From positions 1 through 64,000 of the forward strand of contig PALM01000022.1 in the NCBI GenBank assembly GCA_002706365.1: DNA of 64,000 bases, read 5' to 3'. The first letter of the stretch is position 1; each line of letters opens with the position of its first letter. Shown one piece after another: positions 22,976 through 33,240 of this stretch. The DNA comes from Flavobacteriales bacterium (GTDB lineage: Bacteria; Bacteroidota; Bacteroidia; Flavobacteriales_E; Vicingaceae). The notes beneath the pieces were generated by a model, which did not search any database, was not told the origin of the DNA, and worked only from the letters and a program-made list of their open reading frames with translations. The position numbers and the translations under genes were made by a program.

Positions 22976-25900
22976 TTATTGGGTTTTGATCCATTTGAAT
23001 TGACGCTCATCACCATTCATGCTTAGTCTAACAAAGTACACTGCAGCTTGAAGGCCTTCACCAAGCTCTTGATTCATCAGATCAGAAGCTTGAGCAAATC
23101 GATCTCTCTTCACCATTTTACCATCTATACTGTATATCTCAAGAATGATGTTTCGATCATTCTGATTTAAACCAGATATTCGGAAACCTTCAGAAGAAGG
23201 GTTTGGGAAAAGTCTAAACTCTCTATTCAGATCTGCTAAGTCATCTGTGCCTACTACTCCGCAAGTAGAATCAACCTTTGCCTCTACCCTAGCCCTACTG
23301 CTGTAGCAAGAAAGAGGTCTTGCAATCCAATAATAGAAGAAAGGGTAAGCGTTAGATCCCATACTACTTCCGGTAAGCTCCATTACGTTACCCATAGTGT
23401 ATGGATAAGAAGCACCAGTAGCGTTCACATAAAGCGAAGGATTAGAAGAACCAATTGTCAGCGAATAGGCTGTATCTGGATAGATCGTAAAGCCGATATT
23501 CGCTTGAGTGGCAACTGCAGGAATCCAAACTGTTTTACTTTGGATAAGCTGACCAGCTGAATTTCTCAATTCAATTCTTCTTTCACCGCCACGGTTCGAA
23601 TTGAATATTACAGACTCAAGTATCATTGGCTCAAATACATCAAAGTACATAGCTTCAGCAGTATCTGTATAATAACCACTACCACTTATTGTGAATGGAC
23701 TACCAATAATTGCATTTGGTTTTTGCTCATACTGCACATAGTATGAGTTATCTGAAGTGAGGTTATTCAATCTCAAGGTATCCCCGCCAAAGAAAGATTG
23801 TTGAGATGAAGGAGATAAGAACCACTGTAGTATTCCATTTCCACTAGCTCCTAGCTTCACTCTTCCACCAAGACAAGCAGTATCATTACTTACGGTTGGA
23901 GCAGACAGCCTTTGAATAGTTACTGCATTTGTCTTAGTGATCGTGTCGAATCCAATGCTGTTTCCTACTATCAATCTTACTGTATAAGTTCCATCATTCT
24001 CGTAAAAATGACTGGGGTTCTTTTCATTTGTAGAAACTCCATCACCAAAATCCCACGACCAAGAAGTTGCTCCCCCAGTTGAAAGATCAGTGAAGTTTAC
24101 TAGTCCTGTGCAGAGTGTATCTAAAGGAGTATAGAAGTCTGCATTGGCAACTGTTGTAGCACTGATACACTTCCATCTTGCTCTTATACCACCATCTACA
24201 TTTGCATTATCAGAATTGAACACTAATGTCAATCGATTTGATGTACTCACAATTGAATCAGGTGGGAGATTATTACTACAATACTTTCCAATAATTGGAG
24301 AGCTAAGATCTCCATCGTAAATCTCTAAGAAATCGCGATTGCAGAAATTCTGATCACCCGCTTCCATCATAAGTTCATCAATGAATAGTACAATCTGATC
24401 TCCTGATGCAGGAGCTATTTCAAAAGTGTCCTTGCTGTCAAGTTCATAATTTCCATTAAGACCACCAATATCATAAAGGTTTGCCTCACAATCATTAGAG
24501 ATTCTATCTGAACCAATGAAATATGAGCAGTTTAAGCTGCTATCTACTCTGATATATGCAATTTTCTCAATGGTGTCATTTCCACAGCCTGCTCCATTTA
24601 CCTGCAATTTAACGGTATAATTACCATAAGATGTATAGAAATGTACAGGGTCTGCTAGCGTACTAGAAGTTGCATCTCCAAAAGACCAAAGGAAGCTAAT
24701 GGCATTGCTACCATCTGAATCGAATTCCACTCTAGCAGGTAGACTACAGAATGAGGTATCCAACAATGAGACAAAATCAGCGCTTACACCAGGACTATAA
24801 GCTTTACCTACACCTACCGCATGCCAGGCATTAGTCACCGAGGCTACTTCAGGTGAACATGCACCAAATAAGTCTATAGCCGAGCGAATAGCGTAAAATC
24901 TAGCAGCTTGATAGTTTGAGCTTCTACCTAGATATACCACATTATTGCGGAAAGCAATCTGAGAAGCCTTTAACATTCCCAGTCCACTTACACTATATGG
25001 CTGTCCAATATCATTGGTTCCACTTCCACCTACTGTAAGTAGATAAAACCAAAAGTTCTGAACTCCACTATTGGTATGTACTCCGCATCTATCATTACCG
25101 GAGGTTGGAATACAGTTTTGATCAATCCAGTTTTGACCTCCATAGGTGTCAGGGTCGCCATATAGATTAGGATTTGCCAAACTTCTGAAAGCACCACCAA
25201 TATCTTCGCCCAATAACCAGTTCCAGTTATTTGGTCTGGCATAATTCTCAATTGTTACACCAAAGATATCGCTGAACGACTCATTCAAAGCGCCTGACTC
25301 ATTGGCGTAGATCAGATCTGAAGTATAGTCTGTTAGTCCGTGTGTAACTTCATGACCACAAATATCAAGTGTGGTAAGTGGAGAGTTCAATGAGTTCCCA
25401 TCACCGTAGGTCATTTCTCTTCCATTCCAAAAGGCATTGACATAGTTTACATCGTAATGCACATAACTTTTAAGCTTGAAACCATTTCCATCAATACTAT
25501 TTCTATTGTGTATCAGAAAGAAGTAATCATAGGTCATCTCAGTACCAAAATGAGCATCAGTAGCATATCTATCTAAAGGCACTGAGAAATTATTCCATAT
25601 GTTGTTGGAATCTATAAAATCAACAGCTGAACTTTTGTTCGTGCTGTTGTTCATGTCGTAGGTCTCAATTCCACTTCCTCTACCTGCCTCTCTTAAACGG
25701 TAATAGCTACCCACACTATCCGTAATAATAGTGACTGTATCACTATATCCGGTCATTGCCACTCCAGGTTTATCGCCGGTATGGATCAATGATTCTATGT
25801 AGATGATCTCACCACTCTTAGCACTTACATAGTAGGCATATCGCCCCATAGGTTCATGAGCATAGATATTGAACCGATAACATAATTCTAGTTTCTCATG

Positions 25901-26482
25901 GATATCAAGAGAGCTATTCATTAAGCTGAATTCAGCTGATGGAAAATAAGTTGCTGAAGGATCTTCTTCTATATGTTTCAGATGATCTTCTTCTCCCGGG
26001 ATATCCCATTTGTAGGTATATGCCCCAATATCTGCCAAGGCAAATTGAAGTGCCTGTTCTTCAGATATTGATCTTGTTAGATCTACATTGGGTTTAGTGA
26101 CAAAGTTTCCATTCAATGAAACTACCTTACCATCCTCTTCATGCAGATTCAACCATGCCATGTCGATCTTATAAGAATCGTAATACTGGTAGAATCTTGT
26201 ATGCGTCTGGCCCAAATGATCTTCCCATTGATTCCTTATGTCGAATTCAATGGAAGGGTCCATTTCAAACCATGCACTCAATTGATCTATCAATTGATCC
26301 GCTGCTGGAGCTTCCTTTTCATCAAAAGCAATAAATGCTGGGCTTTGACTATTCTCATGCAATGCAACTTCAGCAGCTCCTGGAATATTGTTCTGAAGCT
26401 GATCGACTGAAATCGAGCTAATTTGGGCCTGCGCACTTAAAGCAAGTGCCAAAACCAAAGCTGTGGATGTTAACTTATTCAT
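22976..26482 (-). CDS. Thermolysin-like M4 metalloprotease with PKD/CUB-like modules and T9SS sorting domain
   Basis: A 1168-residue secreted zinc endopeptidase. Signal peptide (1-19); FTP-type propeptide (to about 210); M4 catalytic domain with zinc motif HEVTH at 377-381, third ligand Glu401 in ALNESFSD, and the HTNSG motif for the catalytic His. PKD1 starts near 570, a CUB-like module near 659, PKD2 near 780, an Ig-like domain near 865, and a T9SS type A sorting domain from about 1092 (LFPNPSSEGF to YFVRLS). PKD and CUB modules probably bind protein substrates. Downstream of its paralogue with 10 bp between stop and start. Confidence 0.93.
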   Translation of the reverse strand: MNKLTSTALVLALALSAQAQISSISVDQLQNNIPGAAEVALHENSQSPAFIAFDEKEAPAADQLIDQLSAWFEMDPSIEFDIRNQWEDHLGQTHTRFYQYYDSYKIDMAWLNLHEEDGKVVSLNGNFVTKPNVDLTRSISEEQALQFALADIGAYTYKWDIPGEEDHLKHIEEDPSATYFPSAEFSLMNSSLDIHEKLELCYRFNIYAHEPMGRYAYYVSAKSGEIIYIESLIHTGDKPGVAMTGYSDTVTIITDSVGSYYRLREAGRGSGIETYDMNNSTNKSSAVDFIDSNNIWNNFSVPLDRYATDAHFGTEMTYDYFFLIHNRNSIDGNGFKLKSYVHYDVNYVNAFWNGREMTYGDGNSLNSPLTTLDICGHEVTHGLTDYTSDLIYANESGALNESFSDIFGVTIENYARPNNWNWLLGEDIGGAFRSLANPNLYGDPDTYGGQNWIDQNCIPTSGNDRCGVHTNSGVQNFWFYLLTVGGSGTNDIGQPYSVSGLGMLKASQIAFRNNVVYLGRSSNYQAARFYAIRSAIDLFGACSPEVASVTNAWHAVGVGKAYSPGVSADFVSLLDTSFCSLPARVEFDSDGSNAISFLWSFGDATSSTLADPVHFYTSYGNYTVKLQVNGAGCGNDTIEKIAYIRVDSSLNCSYFIGSDRISNDCEANLYDIGGLNGNYELDSKDTFEIAPASGDQIVLFIDELMMEAGDQNFCNRDFLEIYDGDLSSPIIGKYCSNNLPPDSIVSTSNRLTLVFNSDNANVDGGIRARWKCISATTVANADFYTPLDTLCTGLVNFTDLSTGGATSWSWDFGDGVSTNEKNPSHFYENDGTYTVRLIVGNSIGFDTITKTNAVTIQRLSAPTVSNDTACLGGRVKLGASGNGILQWFLSPSSQQSFFGGDTLRLNNLTSDNSYYVQYEQKPNAIIGSPFTISGSGYYTDTAEAMYFDVFEPMILESVIFNSNRGGERRIELRNSAGQLIQSKTVWIPAVATQANIGFTIYPDTAYSLTIGSSNPSLYVNATGASYPYTMGNVMELTGSSMGSNAYPFFYYWIARPLSCYSSRARVEAKVDSTCGVVGTDDLADLNREFRLFPNPSSEGFRISGLNQNDRNIILEIYSIDGKMVKRDRFAQASDLMNQELGEGLQAAVYFVRLSMNGDERQFKWIKTQ

Positions 26483-26492
26483 TTCTTCATCT

Positions 26493-29400
26493 TTAATGAA
26501 TCACTAGTCGTTTAGTAACAGTTTCAGTTTGGTTGGTGATCTTTATAAAGTACAGTCCTGCAGGTAATCCCGACAGATCGACATTTCTCTTCACATTGTT
26601 GTTTGCAGAATTTGAAATATAGAGGTCTCTCACTTTCTTACCCTCTAAACTCCATAGATCTACTTCAAGACTTCCCTTATGCGATGGCAATTCAATTGTC
26701 ACAGCATCTTTTGCAGGGTTAGGATAGAATCTGATCTGCTCACTAAGTGATAGTTCACTTACTGATGTAATTCCACATAGGGAATCCCATTTAGCAACTA
26801 CAGGAACTCTAGGACTAACACAGTCTGGCTCTTTCACTCTCCAATAGTAGAAGAAGTAATAATAACCTGTAGGGTTAGAAGTAGCACTTGAGCGTTTGAT
26901 CGACATCATACCAGGAACGGTATATGGATATGATGCTCCGCTGCTATTTCTATATAGGTTAGGACCATTCGTTGCATCTACACCTAGCTGATAATTAGTT
27001 CCAGGCTCAATTGTGAAATCAAGATCTACATTGAATAGACCATTAGCAATGAAAACACTCTTGGCTTGCAATACAACACCATTATTATCTCTTAACTCAA
27101 TGGTACGGACTCCACTGCCATTGGCATAGACAAAGACATCCGTTAGGATCATTGTCTTGAATACATCGAAGACCAAGTATTGATCTCCATTGTAGTTTCC
27201 TCCTGTACCAAAGTTATTGTTAGGCTCTCCGGTGATCTGTGATGCCGGTCTGATATAATCTTCAACCCAGAAAACAGAATCTGAAGCTGGTTGAGTTAAG
27301 TTAAGCGTAGCGCCTGTATTTACAGGAAAACCTCCAAACTCATCTGTATACCAGCGCAATGTTCCGTTACCGTTTGCACTTAGATTAACAGGCTGACCAA
27401 GACAAGCTGTATCGCTATTTACTGATGGACCAACAGGTCTGTCCACAAAAATGATATTCGATTTAGTAATTGAATCTGTTCCAAAACTGTTGGTAGTGGT
27501 TAGACTAACTGTGTAGGTCCCATCCAATACATAAGTATGTTCAGGATCTCTCAGATTTGATGTAGTTCCATCACCAAAATCCCAAAGCCAACCATTAGGA
27601 GCCTGAGTAGACTGATCTGTGAATTTCACTGCTCCGGTGCAGGTAGAATCCACATCAAAAGCAAAGTCGGCCGTTGGAGCTGCAGATGGGTAGTTACATG
27701 TCCAGTCGATCACAAATCCAGGTCTTACCAATCCACCATCCGACTTAAATCTAATGGTAATTGCTCCTCTAGTAGAAGTAATGGTAGTAGGTGGTGGTTG
27801 ATTGTTGCAATACTTGCCTATCAAAGCTGAAGTAGTTGAATCACCGTCGAATACTTCTACAAAATCATAATCACAAAGATTTGAAGAAGATCCTGCTTCC
27901 ACATCAAATGATGAAAAAGTGATACTAACAGAGCTTGCTCCCGGAGGATTGATCGTGATCCATCCAAACTCATTGTTTGAATAGTCTCCATTGGACCCAC
28001 CTGAATCTAAGAGTTTACCAGTACATTCAGTTTGCTCAGGATTGCTGCCATTGCCAAGTATTGCTACACAAGCGTTTGCTGTATCTATATCTACATAAGC
28101 AGTTTTTACAATTGTATCTATTCCACAATTACCACCATCTACAATTAGCGTCACATCAAACTTACCGTAAGTGGTATACGTTTGGATTGGATTTCTAACT
28201 GTATCAGATTGTCCATTGCCAAAATCCCAATCGTAAGAGATCCCATTAACTGATTCATCGAAGAAGCTAACAGTTAGTGGGGTTTGACAGCTGATCGTAT
28301 CTGTAGATGAGAAGTTAGCTACTACTGCGTTCACATAATCATTACCAACACCCACAGCATACCATGCTCTTGTAACAGAGGCCACTTCATTTGAACAAGC
28401 ACCATAAAGATCAATTGCAGATTTGATAGCGTAGAATCTCGCTTCTTGGAAATCTGAGCTTCTACCCAGATAAACGGTCAAGTTTCTATAGGCGATTGCT
28501 GCTGCTTTGGTAATTCCTATGCTATTTACTGAATAGCTATCATTGTTATCATTCGTTCCTGTACCTCCTATAGCAACTAGATAAAACCAGAAGTTTTGAA
28601 CTCCCGAATTAATGTGTACTCCACATAGATCGTTTTGCTGAGACGGAATACATCCAACTTGATTGATCCAATGTGTTCCACCATAAGTATCAGGATCATT
28701 ATACTGATTTGGATTGGCCATATTTCTTAGCGAAAATCCAATATCTTCACCCATTGTCCAGTTCGCTCTATTCGGACGAGCATAGAATTCGATAGCCGTT
28801 CCAAAGATGTCGCTGAAAGATTCATTCAATGCACCCGACTCTCTATTATAGATCAAGTTTGCAGTAAAATTGGTAAGACCATGAGCAATTTCATGCCCTG
28901 CAATATCTAAAGCAGTTAAGGGAGTAACATTTGAGTTTCCATCGCCATATGTCATTTGCTGGCCATTCCAAAATGCATTCACATAGTTATTGCTGTAATG
29001 CACATATGAGTTCAAGGCAAAACCATTATTATCAATACTGTTTCTGCTAAATTGGGTATTGAAATACTGATAGGTCTGTTCAGCACCCCAATGCGCATCT
29101 AACGCATATTGATTCTGCTGTGCATTGGCAATGTTCCAAATCTTAGAGGTATTAGTAAAGTCGGTCGCATTACCAAAATTAGTTCCATTGTTTAAGTCAT
29201 AAGTGTTGATTCCATTTCCATAAGTCGTTTGTCTTAAACGAAAAGAAGTTGAACCAATGCTATCAGAAGTTATAGGCTGTTGCCCGCTATAGCCAGTAAC
29301 CGCAGTACTCGGTACATCTGCAGTATGTATCAAATTGTTGGTGAAAACGATTTCTCCATTCGCTGCATCAACATAGATCTCTTGTCGGCTCATTGGCTCA

Positions 29401-30002
29401 TGAGCATAGACATTGAATTTGTAACACAATCTTAGAGCACCGGAGTTCAAGCTCAAATCTTCAGAGATGAACATCAACTCACCTTCCGGAAAATAAGAAG
29501 CATCCGGATCGTTCATCATTTCTTTAAGAAGATCCTCTTCGGCCTTTAATTGCCATTTGTAGATGTCGGCATATACATAATCCAATGCCGACTCCAATGC
29601 CATATTCTCACTAAGCACTACCTCAGAAGCCTCTGGATATGCATCTGTAAGTTTTCCGTTCATCGAAAGCACTTTGCCACCTTCTGTGTGGAGGATCCAT
29701 TCGGCTAATTCAATATCATAGCCCTTATAGGTTTGCACATATTTTAAATGCAATTGACCCTGCTGATCCTCGAACTCATCTTTCAATCTAAAGTCGAATT
29801 CATTCTTTCCTTTCCAATAAGGCAGAAGTACCTCTTTAAGCTCAGAAATTGAAGGAGAATTCTCATTGCTAAAAGCAATATAATTTGGCATTACATAATC
29901 ATTGGAGAAATAGTGTTTCTCTATGATATCATAATTTCCAGAATACAATGGGGATGTTAGACAGAGGGAAACCACTGCCAGCAGGGAATAGAAATATTTC
30001 AT
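26493..30002 (-). CDS. Thermolysin-like M4 metalloprotease, paralogue of the next gene, T9SS-secreted
   Basis: A 1169-residue secreted protease counted from the ATG at 30002, which begins a signal peptide (MKYFYSLLAVVSLCLTSPLYS); the longer frame to 30020 adds six residues that do not fit. Domain order matches the downstream paralogue: FTP propeptide, M4 domain with zinc motif HEIAH at 370-374 and Glu394, HINSG active-site motif, PKD, CUB-like, PKD, Ig-like, and a T9SS type A sorting domain (FYPNPAKDAV to KRLVIH). The sequence identity between the two is high in the catalytic domain and lower in the C-terminal modules. The genes are almost certainly co-transcribed. Confidence 0.93.
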   Translation of the reverse strand: MKYFYSLLAVVSLCLTSPLYSGNYDIIEKHYFSNDYVMPNYIAFSNENSPSISELKEVLLPYWKGKNEFDFRLKDEFEDQQGQLHLKYVQTYKGYDIELAEWILHTEGGKVLSMNGKLTDAYPEASEVVLSENMALESALDYVYADIYKWQLKAEEDLLKEMMNDPDASYFPEGELMFISEDLSLNSGALRLCYKFNVYAHEPMSRQEIYVDAANGEIVFTNNLIHTADVPSTAVTGYSGQQPITSDSIGSTSFRLRQTTYGNGINTYDLNNGTNFGNATDFTNTSKIWNIANAQQNQYALDAHWGAEQTYQYFNTQFSRNSIDNNGFALNSYVHYSNNYVNAFWNGQQMTYGDGNSNVTPLTALDIAGHEIAHGLTNFTANLIYNRESGALNESFSDIFGTAIEFYARPNRANWTMGEDIGFSLRNMANPNQYNDPDTYGGTHWINQVGCIPSQQNDLCGVHINSGVQNFWFYLVAIGGTGTNDNNDSYSVNSIGITKAAAIAYRNLTVYLGRSSDFQEARFYAIKSAIDLYGACSNEVASVTRAWYAVGVGNDYVNAVVANFSSTDTISCQTPLTVSFFDESVNGISYDWDFGNGQSDTVRNPIQTYTTYGKFDVTLIVDGGNCGIDTIVKTAYVDIDTANACVAILGNGSNPEQTECTGKLLDSGGSNGDYSNNEFGWITINPPGASSVSITFSSFDVEAGSSSNLCDYDFVEVFDGDSTTSALIGKYCNNQPPPTTITSTRGAITIRFKSDGGLVRPGFVIDWTCNYPSAAPTADFAFDVDSTCTGAVKFTDQSTQAPNGWLWDFGDGTTSNLRDPEHTYVLDGTYTVSLTTTNSFGTDSITKSNIIFVDRPVGPSVNSDTACLGQPVNLSANGNGTLRWYTDEFGGFPVNTGATLNLTQPASDSVFWVEDYIRPASQITGEPNNNFGTGGNYNGDQYLVFDVFKTMILTDVFVYANGSGVRTIELRDNNGVVLQAKSVFIANGLFNVDLDFTIEPGTNYQLGVDATNGPNLYRNSSGASYPYTVPGMMSIKRSSATSNPTGYYYFFYYWRVKEPDCVSPRVPVVAKWDSLCGITSVSELSLSEQIRFYPNPAKDAVTIELPSHKGSLEVDLWSLEGKKVRDLYISNSANNNVKRNVDLSGLPAGLYFIKITNQTETVTKRLVIH

Positions 30003-30086
30003 TAAACTACAGTTAAACAATTCGGTACATAAAATTAACCATTATTAACAGGATATGTTTGGTATACAAGCGACATCCCATTAATA

Positions 30087-32075
30087 TCATTTATGATAGT
30101 TATAAGCCGAATCTCTTAGATTGTGAATATTGTTGGCCTCTATGCTATCGCGATAGCTATTTGCAATCAGAACATCAGCTACACTATCGATCTCATTTAT
30201 AGGCTTCCACAAGTAGTCATTCAACACTATAAAATCTAGGCTGGAATTAGTTTTGATCGGAATTTTAGAATTTGGAACAACAAGCCCTCTTTTACCATTG
30301 AATTCCAACTCCAGAATACTATCCCTATTGAGTTTGATGGTCCTGCTTTCAATAGCTCGAATATTCAGTGCATTCAAATGATCGTGGATCATATCTTCTT
30401 CATAGCCATTGAGACTGTCAAAAGTGAATAATTCAGCAGAATATGCTTTCCGAATACTTATTGCCTTTACAGGATTAGTTGAGTATACAGTAAAACCCTC
30501 TTGTCGGCCGGAATTCATTAAAGCAATAGTCTCATTCACACAAATAAGCATCACGATAGTAGAAAGTATTAGTAAGCGATTTGCTTTCCTGCTCTGCAGG
30601 TATGAAAGCATAAGTATTGTGGCAAAAAGGATCAAGAAAATGGATGCTGGTTCAAGCCAGATCCCTTCAGTCACAGAATAAGTTGAGGATGATAGCCAAT
30701 GAACCACCTTTCTAAGCATAGTGAATATAATATCCAGTAAATAGTCGAGACCAAAAGAAGAATCAAAGGCCAAAAGCAAGATTGAAAGGCTCACACCCCC
30801 AGCTACCAAGACAAATGCAAGAGGTATTACAACAATATTCGTAATCAGAAAGAGATTGGGAAATTGATGGAAATAAGCCAGTATGAGGGGTAAGGTACTT
30901 AGTTGTGCTGCAATCGAGATCAATAATAGATCGCTTAGCTTATTTAGATAAGCTGATCTACTCTTTAAGAGCTTTGCTAAAGGCGGATAGATCAACAAAA
31001 TGCCAAAAACGGCAGAATAAGAAAGTTGAAATCCCAATTGAAAGAGTCTTAAGGGGTCTGCTATCAGCAATATGAGCGCTGAAGCTGCCACTGAGTTAAG
31101 GGATGAGCTATTGCGATTTAGCACATCTGCCAAAATGAGGAAGCTGAACATCAATGCAGATCGCATTACGGAATTAGATAAACCAGTGAGTATGGCAAAA
31201 CCCCATAGGATAGCACAAAGAATAATCCCTTTTTTCAAGCTTCTTTTCCTAGGCCTGAATAATTTCAATAAATGATCAAAAAATAGAAAGACAATACCAA
31301 GATGCAAGCCTGAAACTGCCAAGACATGCATTGCTCCTGCCCTGGAGAAGTCATCTCTTATCTCAGTATCCAAATCAGACTTATCTCCTAAAAGTATGGC
31401 TTGAAGTATTGGAAGATTCTCTTTTGACAAAGCTGTCTTGCTAAAGGAATCTATCAGTCTCCTCCTCCACTTTTCCGACATTCTTACGATTGAATTTGAG
31501 CTCCTAAGCAGCTGAGTATTCTCAGAACGAAGCTCATAATATATATGTTGATACTTCATGTAGTCTGCATAATCGAATTGCTCTGGATTAAGTGCTGAGG
31601 GTACTGGCACACAATTGCCTAAAATCATTATGCGATCTGATGGCAAGTAGGGCTCTTCACCACCGCGTTTTTGTTTGAGTAGCAGCCTTCCGGATTGCTT
31701 ATTCCACTCAGTATTCAGCCGCTTAGCTTTTAGCTCAATGATATACTTATGATAATAGTCGGTTAACTTAAGCACTGTTTTTACATCAGCAATCCATGCA
31801 TTTGCATCTTGATTTGCCTTGAATGCTTGATCATGCTTAAAATGCATTTGAGCTAAGTAATAACCAAAAAAAAGAAAGAGCAGTTGGAATGTTATCCCTT
31901 TGAATAAAGCTATTCCTCGCCTACGTTTATTGAGCAATTCAAAAAGCAGAACAGCAAGAAGAAAAGACAGGACGACAAATTCTATATGGGCAAAGTGGAA
32001 TAGGTCTGCCAGCCAAATTCCAAAGGCAAATGGAATTAGAATTTTAAGTAGTGGGAGTCTCGACCATAACATCAA
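30087..32075 (-). CDS. comEC: ComEC/Rec2 family competence-type membrane channel protein
   Basis: A 662-residue membrane protein. An N-terminal soluble OB-like (DUF4131) region lies at about 70-200 after two helices. The Competence-domain helix bundle follows with the characteristic GDKSDLDTEIRDDFSRAGAMHVLAVSGLHLGIVF (about 230-265). The C-terminal part (about 530-662) is a shortened, soluble region without the HxHxDH motif of the metallo-beta-lactamase domain, as usual for Bacteroidota ComEC. Role: a possible channel for single-stranded DNA uptake. Last gene of the surE operon, 29 bp after the SpoIID-like gene. Confidence 0.93.
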   Translation of the reverse strand: MMLWSRLPLLKILIPFAFGIWLADLFHFAHIEFVVLSFLLAVLLFELLNKRRRGIALFKGITFQLLFLFFGYYLAQMHFKHDQAFKANQDANAWIADVKTVLKLTDYYHKYIIELKAKRLNTEWNKQSGRLLLKQKRGGEEPYLPSDRIMILGNCVPVPSALNPEQFDYADYMKYQHIYYELRSENTQLLRSSNSIVRMSEKWRRRLIDSFSKTALSKENLPILQAILLGDKSDLDTEIRDDFSRAGAMHVLAVSGLHLGIVFLFFDHLLKLFRPRKRSLKKGIILCAILWGFAILTGLSNSVMRSALMFSFLILADVLNRNSSSLNSVAASALILLIADPLRLFQLGFQLSYSAVFGILLIYPPLAKLLKSRSAYLNKLSDLLLISIAAQLSTLPLILAYFHQFPNLFLITNIVVIPLAFVLVAGGVSLSILLLAFDSSFGLDYLLDIIFTMLRKVVHWLSSSTYSVTEGIWLEPASIFLILFATILMLSYLQSRKANRLLILSTIVMLICVNETIALMNSGRQEGFTVYSTNPVKAISIRKAYSAELFTFDSLNGYEEDMIHDHLNALNIRAIESRTIKLNRDSILELEFNGKRGLVVPNSKIPIKTNSSLDFIVLNDYLWKPINEIDSVADVLIANSYRDSIEANNIHNLRDSAYNYHK

Positions 32076-32104
32076 AGAGAACTTTCTCTTTAAGTTACGT
32101 CATT

Positions 32105-33238
32105 TTACTCTTCTTTGAAAAAGTCGAGTGCGGCAAGATCGATAATATGTACTCCGCTGTAGTAATAATGTAGGATCTCTGAATAAGAATAACCTTGGGC
32201 TGCCATTTCCATGGCTCCTTCCTGACAAAGTCCTACACCATGGCCATAACCTCTGCCTTTGAGTAAGACAGACTCCTCTTGAGGATGGACATTGAAATAG
32301 GTTGATCTTAATTTGAAATGGTGACGAAACTCCTCGAAACGAATTTGAGTGTAAAGGAAGTCGTTCTCTCTTTTATCAGACACATATGAAGTGGGCAAAC
32401 TATCACTTATGGTGGAATTCCTAGCGGTGATGAATCCTCTCCAGGCAGGAATGGAGATTTCTTTCTCCCAGAATGAATTCCGCTTATCCAGGCAAAAGGT
32501 ATCGTTCACAGATCTTAGATAGTAGAGCGACTTCGTCCACACGTCTTCAGAGTTCACTGTCTGTCCGCCACAATTCGAATGAAATGCTGCAGTGATCAAT
32601 TTTATATCAGAATCAACGATCACAGCACCCCTTGTTTGCATTGCTGCATCTACAATATTTGGGTAAAAGGATTTTCCGTGATAAGCCTGACAATGGACTT
32701 CATCACATAGATTGAATCCCTCTTCTAGATGCTTGGATGTATTTGACAGTGCATATGTTCTGCAAATGATCGCCTGAAGTTTGAAGTACTCTTTTGGTGG
32801 TTTCCTTCCTACTTCAGCTTCCACTACGCCTGCTACATAATTATCCAGATCGATATTATTGATGAGCAAGAGTTTACCTCTTCTCACTTTCACCCTGAGA
32901 TTATCGTCGTAGCGTCTATCTAGCAATGGCGGCTCAAGGGATTTGATCATGAAGTGATTGTACCAACCGGTACCCATGAGGTTCACTTTCTTGAACTTCC
33001 CTAAGCTCTTCTTATCTGCTATTACTTCAATGAGCTCACCTACTCTTTGAAGAGTAACATTATTGCCTGAAGTAAATTCCTCTACTTTACCCTGCTCTGT
33101 GAAAAGGGCATATTTTCCCGCTCTAACCGAAAACGACAATTTTTGAACGCTCTTCGAATTGAGGATTCCAATATTGATGAATTCAGCATGCAAATGACTG
33201 CTGAATACAAAAAGAAGGGATATTAGTAGTACTCTCAC
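32105..33238 (-). CDS. SpoIID/LytB domain-containing protein
   Basis: A 377-residue secreted protein with signal peptide (MRVLLISLLFVFSSHLHA) and the SpoIID/LytB domain: NIDLDNYVAGVVEAEVGRKPPKEYFKLQAIICRTYALS (about 125-165), HSNCGGQT (about 222), and RGYGHGVGLCQEGAMEMAAQGYSYSEILHYYY (about 330-361). In spore-formers SpoIID cleaves glycan strands of peptidoglycan. Here, in a non-sporulating Gram-negative, the role must be different, perhaps glycan remodelling in the periplasm. It starts 2 bp after lpxB and is clearly in the same operon. Confidence 0.92.
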   Translation of the reverse strand: MRVLLISLLFVFSSHLHAEFINIGILNSKSVQKLSFSVRAGKYALFTEQGKVEEFTSGNNVTLQRVGELIEVIADKKSLGKFKKVNLMGTGWYNHFMIKSLEPPLLDRRYDDNLRVKVRRGKLLLINNIDLDNYVAGVVEAEVGRKPPKEYFKLQAIICRTYALSNTSKHLEEGFNLCDEVHCQAYHGKSFYPNIVDAAMQTRGAVIVDSDIKLITAAFHSNCGGQTVNSEDVWTKSLYYLRSVNDTFCLDKRNSFWEKEISIPAWRGFITARNSTISDSLPTSYVSDKRENDFLYTQIRFEEFRHHFKLRSTYFNVHPQEESVLLKGRGYGHGVGLCQEGAMEMAAQGYSYSEILHYYYSGVHIIDLAALDFFKEE

Positions 33239-33240
33239 TT

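Noticed and set aside
30087-32075. Truncated ComEC because the beta-lactamase domain is missing
   Set aside because: Bacteroidota ComEC proteins usually lack an intact HxHxDH domain, so the length is normal for the group.
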